The notes under the pieces are model-generated. The model was given only the letters and a program-made list of their open reading frames with translations, did not search any database and was not told the origin of the DNA. From Marivibrio halodurans (GTDB lineage Bacteria; Pseudomonadota; Alphaproteobacteria; UBA8366; Aestuariispiraceae), in the NCBI RefSeq assembly GCF_017963645.1, contig NZ_JAGMWN010000013.1:38782-102781 (forward strand): a stretch of DNA of 64,000 bases. Reading direction: 5' to 3'. The position numbers and the translations under genes were made by a program. Each line of letters begins with the position of its first letter. Within the stretch, counting starts at the first letter, position 1. Positions 33,918-43,809 of the stretch are shown in pieces.

Positions 33918-34472
33918 ATGGCGAAAGACGCGCTTTTTTGGAACAAGATCGCGGGCGCGGTGCTTACCGCCGGCCTGATGGCCATGGTGGTGGGGGAGGT
34001 TTCCGGCATCCTGTATCACGCGGAGGAGCCGGAGGAGCAGATCTTCACCATCGGCACCGGCGAGCAGCAGGCCGCCACCACCCAGCAGGCGCCGCAGGAG
34101 CCCGCCGGGCCCGAGCCGATCGCGCCGCTGCTGGCCTCCGCCGACCCGGCGGCGGGCGAGACGGTCGCGCGCAAGTGCGGAAGCTGCCACAGCTTCGAGA
34201 AGGGCGGCCCCAACAAGGTCGGCCCGAACCTCTACAACGTCGTCGGCGCCGAGATCGCCCATCACGAGGGCTATAGCTATTCCAGCGCGTTGAGCGATCA
34301 CGAGGAAAGCTGGACCTACGACAACCTGAACCACTTCCTCTACAATCCGAAGGATTTCGCGTCGGGCACCAAGATGACCTTCAACGGCGTCAAGGATACC
34401 GAGGACCGCGCGAACCTGATCGCCTATCTGCGCACCATGAACGACAACCCGCCGCCGCTGCCGGAGGAGTGA
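33918..34472 (+). CDS. membrane-anchored class I cytochrome c (CycM-like)
   Basis: A 184-aa protein with an uncleaved N-terminal membrane anchor (IAGAVLTAGLMAMVVGEV), a Gln/Pro/Ala-rich linker and a periplasmic haem domain. The haem motif CGSCHSFEKGGPNKVGPNLY carries the two thiol-linking cysteines and the proximal His. The distal Met is probably in TKMTFNGVKD. Such CycM/cytochrome c552 proteins shuttle electrons from the bc1 complex to terminal oxidases. The gene stands alone, with a terminator after it. Confidence 0.93.
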   Translation: MAKDALFWNKIAGAVLTAGLMAMVVGEVSGILYHAEEPEEQIFTIGTGEQQAATTQQAPQEPAGPEPIAPLLASADPAAGETVARKCGSCHSFEKGGPNKVGPNLYNVVGAEIAHHEGYSYSSALSDHEESWTYDNLNHFLYNPKDFASGTKMTFNGVKDTEDRANLIAYLRTMNDNPPPLPEE

Positions 34473-34508
34473 TCCGGAGCGGACCCGTCGCGGGCGGGGC
34501 CATCCATT

Positions 34509-34546
34509 CGGGCGGACGGGGATCATCCCTCGTCCGCCCGTTTCAT
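34509..34546 (+). terminator. rho-independent terminator after the cytochrome c gene
   Basis: CGGGCGGACG at 34509-34518 pairs perfectly with CGTCCGCCCG at 34531-34540, and the stem continues inward through GGGAT/ATCCC. TTTCATTT follows. It is the strongest terminator seen in the window. Confidence 0.85.
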
Positions 34547-34593
34547 TTGCCATCCCGCTTTTGATCCGGACCCACGCAGGGGGAACGCCGTTG

Positions 34594-35391
34594 ATGACCG
34601 ATCCGTCCGCCGATTTCGTCGTTCCGGAGGCGTGGCTCGACCTCGCGCATGCGCTGGCGGATGCCGCGCGTCCGGTCGCGCGGCGCTATTTCCGTCAGCC
34701 GCTGGAGATCATCGCCAAGGCCGACGAAAGCCCGGTGACCATCGCCGACCGGGAGATCGAGCAGGCGATGCGCGCGCTGATCGAGGCCCGCTTCCCCGAT
34801 CACGGCATCTTCGGGGAGGAATTCGGCCGCACGCGCGAGGATGCGCCGGTGCAATGGGTGCTGGACCCGATCGACGGGACGCAGGCCTTCATCACCGGCA
34901 TGCCGATCTTTGGCACGCTGATCGCGGCCTGTTACCAGGGGCGCCCGGTGCTGGGCGTGGTCGATCAGCCGATCCTGGAGGAGCGCTGGGTCGGCGCGGC
35001 CGGTCATCCAAGCACCTTCCAGGGCGCGCCGATCCACACCAGCGGCTGCGCGGATCCGGGGGGCGCGACGCTCTATTCCACCCATCCCGACATGTTCGCC
35101 GGGCTGGGGCGCGCCGAGGATTACGGCCGGTTGACGGCGGCGGTGAAACGCACCCGTTTCGGCGGCGATTGCTATGCCTACGGCTTGCTGGCCAGCGGAT
35201 GGGCCGATCTGGTGGTGGAGGCGATGCTGCAGCCCTATGATTACTGCGCGCTCGGGCCGATCGTGGAGGGCGCGGGCGGTGCCGTCAGCGATTGGGCCGG
35301 CGATCCCCTGACGATCACGAGCGACGGGACGGTCGTCGCGGCGGCGAGCCCGGCGCTCAACGTGGCGGCGCGCGGCCTGCTCAACCGGTAA
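34594..35391 (+). CDS. hisN: inositol monophosphatase-family phosphatase, probable histidinol-phosphatase
   Basis: A 265-aa Mg-dependent phosphatase. Metal and active-site motifs are HGIFGEEFG, WVLDPIDGTQAFITGMPIFG and VEAMLQPYDYCALGPIVEGA. The last differs from classical IMPases (WDxAAG) and matches the HisN-type histidinol-phosphatase subgroup, which completes histidine synthesis where HisB lacks phosphatase activity. ATG 34594 is preceded by CAGGGGG; the upstream TTG extension is unlikely. Substrate choice between histidinol phosphate and inositol phosphate is by motif only. Confidence 0.85.
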   Translation: MTDPSADFVVPEAWLDLAHALADAARPVARRYFRQPLEIIAKADESPVTIADREIEQAMRALIEARFPDHGIFGEEFGRTREDAPVQWVLDPIDGTQAFITGMPIFGTLIAACYQGRPVLGVVDQPILEERWVGAAGHPSTFQGAPIHTSGCADPGGATLYSTHPDMFAGLGRAEDYGRLTAAVKRTRFGGDCYAYGLLASGWADLVVEAMLQPYDYCALGPIVEGAGGAVSDWAGDPLTITSDGTVVAAASPALNVAARGLLNR

Positions 35392-35500
35392 GCCGGTGGA
35401 ACGGGGCAATATCGGGGCGGCCTTGAGCTTGCCACGAAGACGCGCCATCTTGCCCCAAAGGTCCTCAAGGGCCAGGGACCGTCGGGAACAGGGAGCAGCC

Positions 35501-37354
35501 ATGAACGCGCGCCGGATCACGCAATTTCTCGCCTCCGTCACGCTCTGCACGCTCGCCGGCTTCGCACCGGTTCTGATTGGCGTGGTTGCAAAGGCTCAGG
35601 AACCGGAACGGCACCACGGCTTCGCGATTCACGGCGACTTGAAATACGGCCCCGATTTCCCGCATTTCGACTATGTCAATCCGGACGCGCCGAAGGGCGG
35701 CACGGTGACCCGTCTCGGTCGGGGAACCTTCGACAGCCTCAATCCCTTCATCATCAAGGGCACGCCGGCGGGCGCGGCCGCGGCCGTCTACGACACGCTG
35801 ATGACGCAGCCGATGGACGAGCCGAACACGGAATACGGCCTCCTGGCGGAGTGGATTTCGGTATCGGACGACAAACGCACGGTTACCTTCGGGCTCAGGC
35901 CGGAAGCGCGCTTCCATGACGGCCATCCGGTCGAGGCGACGGATGTGGTCTGGACCTTCGATACCCTTCGGGAGAAGGGCGCGCCCCTCTATCGCTATTA
36001 TTACAGCGCGGTGGATAAGGCCGTCGCCGTGGACGCCCATACGGTCGAATTCCATCTGGGCGAGGGGATGAACCAGGAAATGCCGGTGATCCTCGGCCAA
36101 TTGCCGGTGCTGCCTGAACATTACTGGGCGGACAAGGATTTCGCCACGACGACGCTGGAGCCGCCGCTCGGCTCCGGCCCCTACCGCGTCGCCGATGTGG
36201 ATGCGGGAAAGGCGATCACCCTGGAGAGGGTCGAGGATTATTGGGGCGCCGATCTGCCGGTCAATATCGGCATCAATAATTTCGACCGGATCGTTTATCA
36301 ATATTACCGCGACCCCGTCGTCGCGATCGAGGCGCTGAAGGCCGGCGAGATCGATATCCGTTACGAGAATTCCTCGAAGTTCTGGGCCACCGCCTATGAT
36401 GTCCCGGCGGTCGAGAAGGGACGGTTGATCAAGCGGGAATTTCCGCATCACCGCGTGGCACCGATGCAGGGATACATCTTCAACCTGCGCCGGCCGCTGT
36501 TCCAGGACCCGAAGGTGCGGGAAGCGCTGACCTATCTCTGGAATTTCGAGTGGGTCAACAAGACCATCATGTATGACAGCTATGTCCGCACCGACAGCTA
36601 TTTCGACAATTCCGACCTGGAGGCGACGGGCACGCCCGGGCCGTTGGAGATGGAGGTGCTGGAGCCGCTGCGCGACCAGCTGCCGCCGCGCGTCTTCACC
36701 CAGGATTATGCCCCGCCCGCCTCCGCGCCCACCGACATGGACCGGAACAATCTGAAGGCCGCGTTGGGTCTGCTGAAGGAAGCGGGCTGGGTCGTCAATG
36801 AGAACCGCAAGCTGGTCCATGGCGAGACCGGGGAGCCCTTCGCCTTCGAGATCCTGCTGCATTCCGATCAGTTCGTTCCCCACACCCAGTCGCTGGAGCG
36901 CGCGGTGGAACGGCTGGGCGGTGACGTGGAAATCCGCCCGGTCGACGATGCGCAATATCAGAACCGCGTCGACAATTTCGATTTCGACATGACGATCGAA
37001 CTGTTCGGGCAATCGCACAGTCCCGGCAACGAACAATTGGATTTCTGGGGCAGCGCCGCCGCCGACCGGCCCGGAAGCCGTAATGCGATCGGCATAAAGA
37101 ACCCGGCGATCGACACGCTGATCGAGAAGCTGATCGCCTCTCCCGACCGGGAGACGCTGGTCGCCCGGACCAAGGCGCTGGATCGGGCATTGCTGTGGAA
37201 CTTCTATCTGATCCCGATGTATCACAGCGAGGCCGATCGCTATATCTATTGGGACAAGTTCGGTATCCCGGAGACGGTTCCCTCCCAGGGCATGACGCCG
37301 GAAATCTGGTGGGTCGATCCGGAGAAGGCGGCCGCATTGGGCAAGGCCGGCTAG
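35501..37354 (+). CDS. yejA: YejA-type peptide ABC transporter substrate-binding protein
   Basis: A 617-aa periplasmic binding protein of the SBP family 5 (oligopeptide/microcin C group). The signal peptide (FLASVTLCTLAGFAPVLIGV) ends near AKAQ. Conserved YejA segments are GDLKYGPDFPHFDYVNPDAP at the mature N-terminus, FDSLNPFIIKGTPA, LGSGPYRVADVDAGKAITLE and GYIFNLRRPLFQDPKVREAL. It is the first gene of a complete yejABEF operon. Family members import peptides, including the C7 microcins. ATG 35501 follows GGGAG. Confidence 0.95.
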   Translation: MNARRITQFLASVTLCTLAGFAPVLIGVVAKAQEPERHHGFAIHGDLKYGPDFPHFDYVNPDAPKGGTVTRLGRGTFDSLNPFIIKGTPAGAAAAVYDTLMTQPMDEPNTEYGLLAEWISVSDDKRTVTFGLRPEARFHDGHPVEATDVVWTFDTLREKGAPLYRYYYSAVDKAVAVDAHTVEFHLGEGMNQEMPVILGQLPVLPEHYWADKDFATTTLEPPLGSGPYRVADVDAGKAITLERVEDYWGADLPVNIGINNFDRIVYQYYRDPVVAIEALKAGEIDIRYENSSKFWATAYDVPAVEKGRLIKREFPHHRVAPMQGYIFNLRRPLFQDPKVREALTYLWNFEWVNKTIMYDSYVRTDSYFDNSDLEATGTPGPLEMEVLEPLRDQLPPRVFTQDYAPPASAPTDMDRNNLKAALGLLKEAGWVVNENRKLVHGETGEPFAFEILLHSDQFVPHTQSLERAVERLGGDVEIRPVDDAQYQNRVDNFDFDMTIELFGQSHSPGNEQLDFWGSAAADRPGSRNAIGIKNPAIDTLIEKLIASPDRETLVARTKALDRALLWNFYLIPMYHSEADRYIYWDKFGIPETVPSQGMTPEIWWVDPEKAAALGKAG

Positions 37355-37406
37355 GCGATCGGATGAGGGGGCGATGATGGCGGCGCGCGCGGGGGTGTCC
37401 TGATCC

Positions 37407-38501
37407 ATGCTGGCCTATGTCGTTCGCCGCCTGCTGTTGATCGTGCCGACCCTGCTGGCGATCCTGACCATCAATTTCGTGATCATCCAGACGGCGCCCG
37501 GCGGGCCGATCGACCGCTTGATCGCGGGCCTCAAGGGCGAGGTGACGGGGGCCGCGGGCCGGGTGGCCGGCGGGGCCGGGGACACGGCCGGGAACGGTGA
37601 AGGCGCCGCGCGCGGCGGCGACACGCGCGGCAGCCGCGGCCTCGACCCCGAATTCATCGCCGAGTTGGAGCGCGAGTTCGGCTTCGACAAGCCGATGCAC
37701 GAGCGCTATTTCGCGATGCTCGGCGATTATCTGAGCTTCGATTTCGGGGACAGCTATTTCCAGGACCGTTCCGTCATTCAACTGGTGATCGACAAGATGC
37801 CGGTGTCGATCTCGCTCGGTCTGTGGACGACGCTGCTGACCTATCTGATCGCGGTGCCGCTCGGCATCCGCAAGGCGGTGCGGGACGGCACGCCCTTCGA
37901 CGTCTGGACATCGGGGGTGTTGATCGTCGGATATGCTATTCCGAACTTCCTCTTCGCGGTTTTGCTGATCGTGCTGTTCGCGGGCGGCAGCTATTTCGAT
38001 CTGTTCCCGTTGCGCGGCCTCGTCTCCGACGATTGGGCGACGTTGAGCTGGCCGATGAAGATTCTCGATTATTTCTGGCACCTGGCGCTGCCGCTGCTGG
38101 CCATGGCGGTCGGCATGTTCACCGCGCTCGCCATGCTGACCAAGAACAGCTTCCTGGAGGAGATCAACAAGCAGTATGTGATCACCGCCCGGGCCAAGGG
38201 GCTGGCGGAGCGGCGCGTGCTCTACGGCCATGTCTTCCGCAACGCGATGCTGATCGTGATCGCGGGCTTCCCCAGCGCCTTCATCCGCATCCTGTTCACC
38301 GGCGCCCTGCTGATCGAGGTGATCTTCTCCCTCGACGGGCTTGGCCTGCTGGGCTTCGAGGCGGCGCTCAATCGCGACTATCCGGTGATGTTCGGCACGC
38401 TTTATATCTTCACGCTGATCGGGCTGCTGCTCAATCTGGTGAGCGATATTACCTACACCCTCGTCGATCCGCGCATCGACTTCGAGCGGCGGGAGGGCTG
38501 A
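37407..38501 (+). CDS. yejB: YejB-type peptide ABC transporter permease
   Basis: A 364-aa inner-membrane permease. Helix 1 ([20 protein letters not shown]) is followed by [14 protein letters not shown] and then a large periplasmic loop. C-terminal helices carry the EAA signature ([22 protein letters not shown]) that contacts the ATPase. Unusual here is a Gly/Ala/Arg-rich insertion at residues of about 45-73 ([20 protein letters not shown]), which looks like low-complexity expansion in the loop after helix 1. It pairs with YejE. Confidence 0.94.
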   Translation: MLAYVVRRLLLIVPTLLAILTINFVIIQTAPGGPIDRLIAGLKGEVTGAAGRVAGGAGDTAGNGEGAARGGDTRGSRGLDPEFIAELEREFGFDKPMHERYFAMLGDYLSFDFGDSYFQDRSVIQLVIDKMPVSISLGLWTTLLTYLIAVPLGIRKAVRDGTPFDVWTSGVLIVGYAIPNFLFAVLLIVLFAGGSYFDLFPLRGLVSDDWATLSWPMKILDYFWHLALPLLAMAVGMFTALAMLTKNSFLEEINKQYVITARAKGLAERRVLYGHVFRNAMLIVIAGFPSAFIRILFTGALLIEVIFSLDGLGLLGFEAALNRDYPVMFGTLYIFTLIGLLLNLVSDITYTLVDPRIDFERREG

Positions 38502-38505
38502 TCCC

Positions 38506-39576
38506 ATGGACGCGCCCATGCAGACGGCGAAGCCCGACCGGTTCCTCGGCCTGCGCGTCGCGCCGCTGACCCGCCGCCGGCTCGATCGGTTCAAGCAGAA
38601 CCGGCGCGGCTATTGGTCCTTCTGGATATTCATCGTCCTGGTCGTCCTCTCGCTCTTCGCGGAGGTGATCGCCAACGACAGGCCGCTGATCGTTCACTAT
38701 GACGGTGGTTGGTACTTCCCCGTGGTCGAGGTGGTGCCGGAGACCGACTATGGCGGCTTCTTCGAGACGGAAGCCGTCTATACCGACGCCGCCGTCCAGG
38801 AGTTGATCGAGGAGAAGGGCTGGATGATCTGGCCCTTGATTCCCTACGACTATCGCGCGCCGGCGACCGATCTGACCGGCCCGGCGCCGACGCCGCCGGA
38901 TGCGAACCACTGGCTCGGCACCGACGACGCGGCGCGCGACGTGGTGGCGCGCACGATCTACGGCTTCCGGATATCGGTGCTGTTCGGATTGGCGCTTACC
39001 GTGCTCAGCAGCGTGGTCGGCGTGATGGTCGGGTTGATGCAGGGCTATTTCGGCGGGCTCACGGACCTGATCGGCCAGCGGGCGATCGAGGTGTGGAACG
39101 GCCTGCCCGAACTCTTCATGCTGATCATCCTGGCGGCCATCGTGCAGCCCAGCTTCTGGTGGCTTCTGGGGCTGATGCTGTTGTTCAGCTGGCCGACGCT
39201 GGTCGGCCTCGTGCGGGCGGAGACGCTGCGCGCGCGTAATCTCGACTATGTCCGGGCGGCCAAGGCGCTGGGCATCTCGGACAGCACCATCATGGTGCGC
39301 CATGTGCTGCCCAACGCCATGGTCGCGACCCTGACCTTCCTGCCCTTCATCGCGACGGGATCGGTGACGACGCTGACGGCGCTCGACTTCATCGGCTTCG
39401 GCTTGCCGCCGGGCTCGGCCTCGCTCGGCGAGTTGCTGAAGCAGGGGAAGGAGAATCTGCAGGCGCCCTGGCTCGGCCTGACCGGGTTCTTCGTGATCGG
39501 CGCGATGCTGACGCTTCTGATCTTCATCGGCGAGGCGGCGCGCGACGCGTTCGACCCGCGCAAGACGATGCTGTAG
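38506..39576 (+). CDS. yejE: YejE-type peptide ABC transporter permease
   Basis: A 356-aa permease. An N-terminal cytoplasmic stretch (TRRRLDRFKQNRRGYWSFWI) leads into helix 1. The typical YejE loop follows (YFPVVEVVPETDYGGFFETE; HWLGTDDAARDVVARTIYGF). The C-terminal domain carries the EAA motif VRAAKALGISDSTIMVRHVL. It begins 4 bp after yejB and ends 11 bp before yejF, consistent with one transcript and a YejB-YejE heterodimer. Confidence 0.95.
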   Translation: MDAPMQTAKPDRFLGLRVAPLTRRRLDRFKQNRRGYWSFWIFIVLVVLSLFAEVIANDRPLIVHYDGGWYFPVVEVVPETDYGGFFETEAVYTDAAVQELIEEKGWMIWPLIPYDYRAPATDLTGPAPTPPDANHWLGTDDAARDVVARTIYGFRISVLFGLALTVLSSVVGVMVGLMQGYFGGLTDLIGQRAIEVWNGLPELFMLIILAAIVQPSFWWLLGLMLLFSWPTLVGLVRAETLRARNLDYVRAAKALGISDSTIMVRHVLPNAMVATLTFLPFIATGSVTTLTALDFIGFGLPPGSASLGELLKQGKENLQAPWLGLTGFFVIGAMLTLLIFIGEAARDAFDPRKTML

Positions 39577-39587
39577 GAGAATAGCCG

Positions 39588-41225
39588 ATGAGCGACGAGT
39601 CCCCCCTGCTTCGGATCGACAACCTCTCCGTCGCCTTCGCCATGGGCGGGGCGGAGCCGGTCGAGGCCGTGCGCGGCGTCTCCTTCGAGGTGCGCCGGGG
39701 GGAGACCGTGGCGCTGGTGGGGGAGAGCGGTTCGGGAAAGTCGGTCTCGGCGCTTTCGATCCTGCAACTCCTGCCCTATCCGGTCGCCTCGCACGCGCCG
39801 GGCAGCTCCGTCAAATTCAAGGGTCAGGAATTGGTCGGCGCCCCGGAACCCGCCTTGCGCAAGGTGCGGGGCAACGAGATCGCGATGATCTTCCAGGAGC
39901 CGATGACCAGCCTCAACCCGCTGCACACGATCGAGAAGCAGGTGGGCGAGGCGCTGTTGATCCATAAGGGGATGAGCCGGTCACAGGCGCGCCCGCGTAT
40001 CCTGGAGCTGCTGGACCTCGTCGGCATCCGCGATCCGGAAAGCCGTCTCGACGCCTATCCGCACGAACTGTCCGGCGGTCAACGCCAGCGCGTGATGATC
40101 GCCATGGCGCTGGCCAACGACCCGGATCTGTTGATCGCGGACGAGCCGACGACCGCCCTCGACGTCACCATCCAGGCGCAGATCCTGAAGCTGCTGAAGG
40201 ATCTGCAGGACCGCTTCGGCATGGCGATCCTCTTCATCACCCACGATCTGGGTATCGTGCGGCGAATGGCGGAGCGGACCTGCGTCATGCAGGCGGGCGA
40301 GATCGTGGAGCAGGGGGAGACCCGGGCCCTGTTCGACGCGCCCAGCCATGCCTATACCCGCAAGCTTCTGGCCGCCCAGCCTTCCGGCGTGAAGACGCCG
40401 CCGGCCGCCGACGCGCCCGTCGTGATGGCGGGCGATGCGCTCAAGGTCTGGTTCCCGATCAAGCAGGGCATCCTGCGCCGCACGGTCGATCATGTGCGCG
40501 CGGTGGACGGTATCTCGCTCACCGTGCGCGAAGGCCAGACCGTCGGCGTGGTGGGGGAGAGTGGATCGGGCAAGACGACGCTCGCCATGGCTTTGCTGCG
40601 GCTGATCGGCGCGCGTGGCGGCATAAGGTTCGACGGGGAGGCGATCGACGGCCTGGACGGTAAGGCGCTGCGCCGTCTGCGGCGGCGCATGCAGGTGGTT
40701 TTCCAGGACCCGTTCGGCAGCCTCAGCCCCCGCCTCTCGGTCGCGGAGATCGTGGGGGAGGGGCTGGCCGTCCACGGCATCGGCGATGCGGCCGAGCGCG
40801 ACCGGCTGGTGGTCGAGGCGCTGCGGGAGGTGAAGCTCGACCCCGAGGCGCGCCATCGCTATCCGCATGAATTCTCCGGTGGCCAGCGTCAGCGCATCGC
40901 GATCGCGCGCGCCATGGTGCTGAAGCCCCGATTCGTGGTGCTGGACGAGCCGACCAGCGCCCTCGACATGTCGGTCCAGGCGCAGATCGTCGATCTGCTG
41001 CGCGACCTTCAGGCGCGGCACAAGCTGGCCTACCTCTTCATCAGCCACGACCTGAAGGTCGTGCGCGCCATGGCGGACGAGGTGATCGTGATGAAGGACG
41101 GCCGGGTGGTCGAGGCCGGCCCCGCCAGCGATATCTTCGACGCGCCCCAGGCGGACTATACCAAGGCCCTGATGGCCGCGGCCTTCGATCTGGAGGCGAT
41201 CGAGAGCGGGGTCGTCAACGTCTGA
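39588..41225 (+). CDS. yejF: YejF-type peptide ABC transporter ATP-binding protein (double ATPase)
   Basis: A 545-aa protein with two fused ABC ATPase domains. The first shows Walker [12 protein letters not shown], signature [20 protein letters not shown] and Walker [13 protein letters not shown]. The second shows [40 protein letters not shown] and [18 protein letters not shown]. This fused form is typical of YejF and related dipeptide/microcin importers. It completes the yejABEF operon and is convergent with xerC, 24 bp apart. Confidence 0.96.
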   Translation: MSDESPLLRIDNLSVAFAMGGAEPVEAVRGVSFEVRRGETVALVGESGSGKSVSALSILQLLPYPVASHAPGSSVKFKGQELVGAPEPALRKVRGNEIAMIFQEPMTSLNPLHTIEKQVGEALLIHKGMSRSQARPRILELLDLVGIRDPESRLDAYPHELSGGQRQRVMIAMALANDPDLLIADEPTTALDVTIQAQILKLLKDLQDRFGMAILFITHDLGIVRRMAERTCVMQAGEIVEQGETRALFDAPSHAYTRKLLAAQPSGVKTPPAADAPVVMAGDALKVWFPIKQGILRRTVDHVRAVDGISLTVREGQTVGVVGESGSGKTTLAMALLRLIGARGGIRFDGEAIDGLDGKALRRLRRRMQVVFQDPFGSLSPRLSVAEIVGEGLAVHGIGDAAERDRLVVEALREVKLDPEARHRYPHEFSGGQRQRIAIARAMVLKPRFVVLDEPTSALDMSVQAQIVDLLRDLQARHKLAYLFISHDLKVVRAMADEVIVMKDGRVVEAGPASDIFDAPQADYTKALMAAAFDLEAIESGVVNV

Positions 41226-41249
41226 CACGTCCGCCCCGCGCGTCGTTTC

Positions 41250-42194
41250 CTATCCGTCGTCCCGTTTCTTCGCGCGCGGATGCGCCTTGGCGTATTCGGC
41301 CATCAGGCGCGCCGAATCGACTTCCGTATAGCGCTGGGTGGTGGAAAGGGAGCTGTGGCCCAGCAGTTCCTGGATCGCGCGCAGATCGCCCCCCGCCGCC
41401 AGAAGATGGGTGGCGAAGCTGTGGCGCAGGGCATGCGCGCTGGCGCTTTCCGGCAGGCCGAGGGCCTCGCGCGCCTGACGCATGACGCGTCGCGCCTGAC
41501 CGGAGTCGAGCGCGCCGCCACGCACGCCGACGAAAAGCGGACGCTCGGCCTCCGCCGCGTGCGGACAGGCCGCCAGATAATCCGCGATGGCCGCGCGCAC
41601 CGCGGGCAGCACGGGGACCATGCGCTGCTTGTTTCCCTTGCCGGTGACGGTCAGTTGGTCGTCCTTGGGTGCCTCCCCCACGCTCAGCGCCAGCGCTTCC
41701 GCCATGCGCAGCCCGCAGCCATAGAGCAGCGTCGCCAACGCCACGTCCCGTTTCGCGACCCATTCCTGGCGGGCGCCGTCGCCGACCGTCCCGATCATCG
41801 CTTCCGCATCCGGTTGGGACAGGGGTTTGGGCACGGCGCGCGGTACCTTCGGGCTTCGGATCATTTGGATCGCGGGGCATTCGGCGCGCCCGGTCTTGGC
41901 CGTCCAGGCGAAGAAGGTGCGCAGGGCGGAGAGCTGGCGCGCGCGGCTCGCCGGGATCACGCCGTCGGCCGCGCGCTCAGCCAGCCAGGCCCGGAAAGCA
42001 CGGGGCTCCAGCCGCGACAGGCGCTTCAGGGTCGGCGGCTCGCCCTCATAAACCTGTAGGAAGGAGAGGAATTGCCGGATATCGCGGCCATAGGCCTCGA
42101 CCGTCTTGGGGCTCGCCCGGCGCTCGTCCGAAAGCCAGCGCAGGAAATCCCGATGGGCGGCGGCGATATCCGTGTCGTCGGCGAGGTCGATCAT
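41250..42194 (-). CDS. xerC: tyrosine recombinase XerC
   Basis: A 314-aa site-specific recombinase that resolves chromosome dimers at dif with XerD. The N-terminal core-binding SAM-like domain (RDFLRWLSDERRASPKTVEA) is followed by the catalytic domain. The latter has Arg in LYGCGLRMAEALAL, Lys in GKGNKQRMVPV, H-x-x-R in HALRHSFATHLL, His in ELLGHSSLSTTQ and nucleophile Tyr in RYTEVDSARLM. XerC is favoured over XerD by the adjacent DUF484 gene, which pairs with xerC in many Proteobacteria. Confidence 0.94.
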   Translation of the reverse strand: MIDLADDTDIAAAHRDFLRWLSDERRASPKTVEAYGRDIRQFLSFLQVYEGEPPTLKRLSRLEPRAFRAWLAERAADGVIPASRARQLSALRTFFAWTAKTGRAECPAIQMIRSPKVPRAVPKPLSQPDAEAMIGTVGDGARQEWVAKRDVALATLLYGCGLRMAEALALSVGEAPKDDQLTVTGKGNKQRMVPVLPAVRAAIADYLAACPHAAEAERPLFVGVRGGALDSGQARRVMRQAREALGLPESASAHALRHSFATHLLAAGGDLRAIQELLGHSSLSTTQRYTEVDSARLMAEYAKAHPRAKKRDDG

Positions 42195-42224
42195 GGGCCC
42201 CGGCCTCTATGTATGCATCATGCT

Positions 42225-42938
42225 CTAGGCGGCATGCCCCAGCCAAATCCGGATCAACTGGCTCAGAACCCGGGAGAGGAAGGCGATAAGCTCCGTCGCC
42301 TGGCCGGGGTGAAACTTGTCCTCGTCGCGATGACCGAAGGCGAGCAGCGCGGGTGGGCTCTGGCTCGATATCTCCAACCGCACCAGCGCGTCGGAGCGGA
42401 TGAGCGGGGCCGCGCCCGCGAAGATTTCCGGATCGCCCGACACGTCCGCGCGCAGCAGATGCGATTTGCCGGTGCCGATCTGGCGGTCGACGAAGCCGGG
42501 AGGGACGAGAGTGACGGTGCGGATAGGGAAGCTTTCCGCCCGGGCGCTCTCCACGCAGAGCACGACCGCATCCATGTCGAGAATCATGGGAAGGTCGGTC
42601 TGCACGGTCTCGACCAGCCGCTCGAAGCTGTCCGCGCCGAGAAGCGCCATGACCGCGTCATGGATACGCGTCGTGCTGGTCAGGTTGTCGCGGCTGGTGT
42701 CGATCAACTCCTGGGCGACGTCGGTGGCGTCTTCCTTCTCGCGCCGCAGGCGGCGGATCAGGGCGGTCTGGAAGTCCGCGATATTGTCGCCGCTGGCCGG
42801 CTGGGAAGGCGGGTCGAGCACGCTGAGTAGGTCGGGCCGCCGGGCCAGGAAATCGGGATGCGCGCACAGATAATCCGCTACCTGCTCCGCGTTCGGCGGG
42901 GCCGGTATCCGGCTGTCGCTTTCCGGTTTCTGACTCAT
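42225..42938 (-). CDS. DUF484 family protein
   Basis: A 237-aa cytoplasmic protein. The start has the family pattern AEQVADYLCAHPDFLARRPD. A helical stretch follows (LIRRLRREKEDATDVAQELI), then a GAF-like domain with DSFERLVETVQTDLPMILDM and ALLAFGHRDEDKFHPGQATE. DUF484 genes sit next to xerC in many Proteobacteria; the function is undefined. It is 30 bp upstream of xerC on the same strand. Confidence 0.9.
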   Translation of the reverse strand: MSQKPESDSRIPAPPNAEQVADYLCAHPDFLARRPDLLSVLDPPSQPASGDNIADFQTALIRRLRREKEDATDVAQELIDTSRDNLTSTTRIHDAVMALLGADSFERLVETVQTDLPMILDMDAVVLCVESARAESFPIRTVTLVPPGFVDRQIGTGKSHLLRADVSGDPEIFAGAAPLIRSDALVRLEISSQSPPALLAFGHRDEDKFHPGQATELIAFLSRVLSQLIRIWLGHAA

Positions 42939-43017
42939 CGCGGCCTTCCCCCTCCGCCCATTCGATCACACGATTGTCTTCGTAGCGTGATTCGCTCCGG
43001 CCGGAAACGGCCCACCC

Positions 43018-43671
43018 TTAAAGAATGGTTTGGCCGGTTTTCTTCCAGTCCGCCAGGAAGGCATCCAGCCCCTTGTCGGTCAGCGGATGGCCGTAGAGTT
43101 GGCGCAGCACCTTCGGCGGCACGGTCGCGACGTCGGCGCCCAGCTTGGCCGCCATGACCACATGCTGCGGTCCGCGCACGGAGGCGACGAGGACCTCCGT
43201 ATCGAAGTCGTACTGCGCGTAGATCTGGCAGATATCCGCGATCAGCTCCATCCCGTCCTGGCCGACATCGTCCAACCGGCCGACGAAGGGCGAGATGAAG
43301 GCGGCACCCGCCTTGGCGGCCAGCAGCGCCTGGGCGGCGGAGAAACAAAGCGTCACATTGACCATCACGCCCTTGTCGCTGAGCGCCTTGCAGGTCTTCA
43401 GCCCGTCGACCGTCAACGGCACCTTGACCGCGATGTTGTCGGCGATGGCGGCGAGCTTCTCGCCTTCCTTCAGCATGGTCTCGAAATCGGTCGCGACGCA
43501 TTCGGCGCTGACCGGTCCGTCGACGATGCCGGCGATTTCCTCGACCACTTCCAGGAAGCTTCGCCCGGTCTTGGCGACCAGCGAGGGATTGGTGGTGACG
43601 CCGTCGACCATGCCGGTCGCGGCCAAATCGCGGATGTCGTCGAGATCGGCGGTATCGATGAAGAACTTCAT
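43018..43671 (-). CDS. fsa: fructose-6-phosphate aldolase / transaldolase-like protein
   Basis: A 217-aa class I aldolase of the small transaldolase (MipB/TalC) family. The start [20 protein letters not shown] and the motif [16 protein letters not shown] are diagnostic. The Schiff-base lysine lies in [14 protein letters not shown]. The C-terminal part includes [20 protein letters not shown] and [24 protein letters not shown] segments. The reaction is either dihydroxyacetone/G3P aldol cleavage or transaldolase activity; sequence alone does not decide. ATG 43671 starts the family N-terminus. It is divergent from priA across 138 bp. Confidence 0.93.
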   Translation of the reverse strand: MKFFIDTADLDDIRDLAATGMVDGVTTNPSLVAKTGRSFLEVVEEIAGIVDGPVSAECVATDFETMLKEGEKLAAIADNIAVKVPLTVDGLKTCKALSDKGVMVNVTLCFSAAQALLAAKAGAAFISPFVGRLDDVGQDGMELIADICQIYAQYDFDTEVLVASVRGPQHVVMAAKLGADVATVPPKVLRQLYGHPLTDKGLDAFLADWKKTGQTIL

Positions 43672-43809
43672 GGTGAATGGCCCCCTGGGTGCGGTCGATG
43701 GCGCGGTACGCGGCGCGCGGCCCTCGCTATCCCGATTCGCCCCCGTTTGTCCGGGGGACGTGGATCGGCTCGCGACATGGGGGGAATCGCTGCTAGAACG
43801 CTTCCCATC

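Noticed and set aside
36795..38594. 599-codon minus-strand frame opposite yejA/yejB
   Set aside because: Antisense to two recognised transporter genes.
41250..42194. XerC-like gene as a mobile-element integrase
   Set aside because: The adjacent DUF484 gene and core-genome neighbours fit chromosomal xerC. No attachment-site repeats or cargo were seen.
43030..43809. 260-codon N-terminal extension of priA
   Set aside because: It is antisense to fsa, and PriA homologues start at the residues encoded from 43810.
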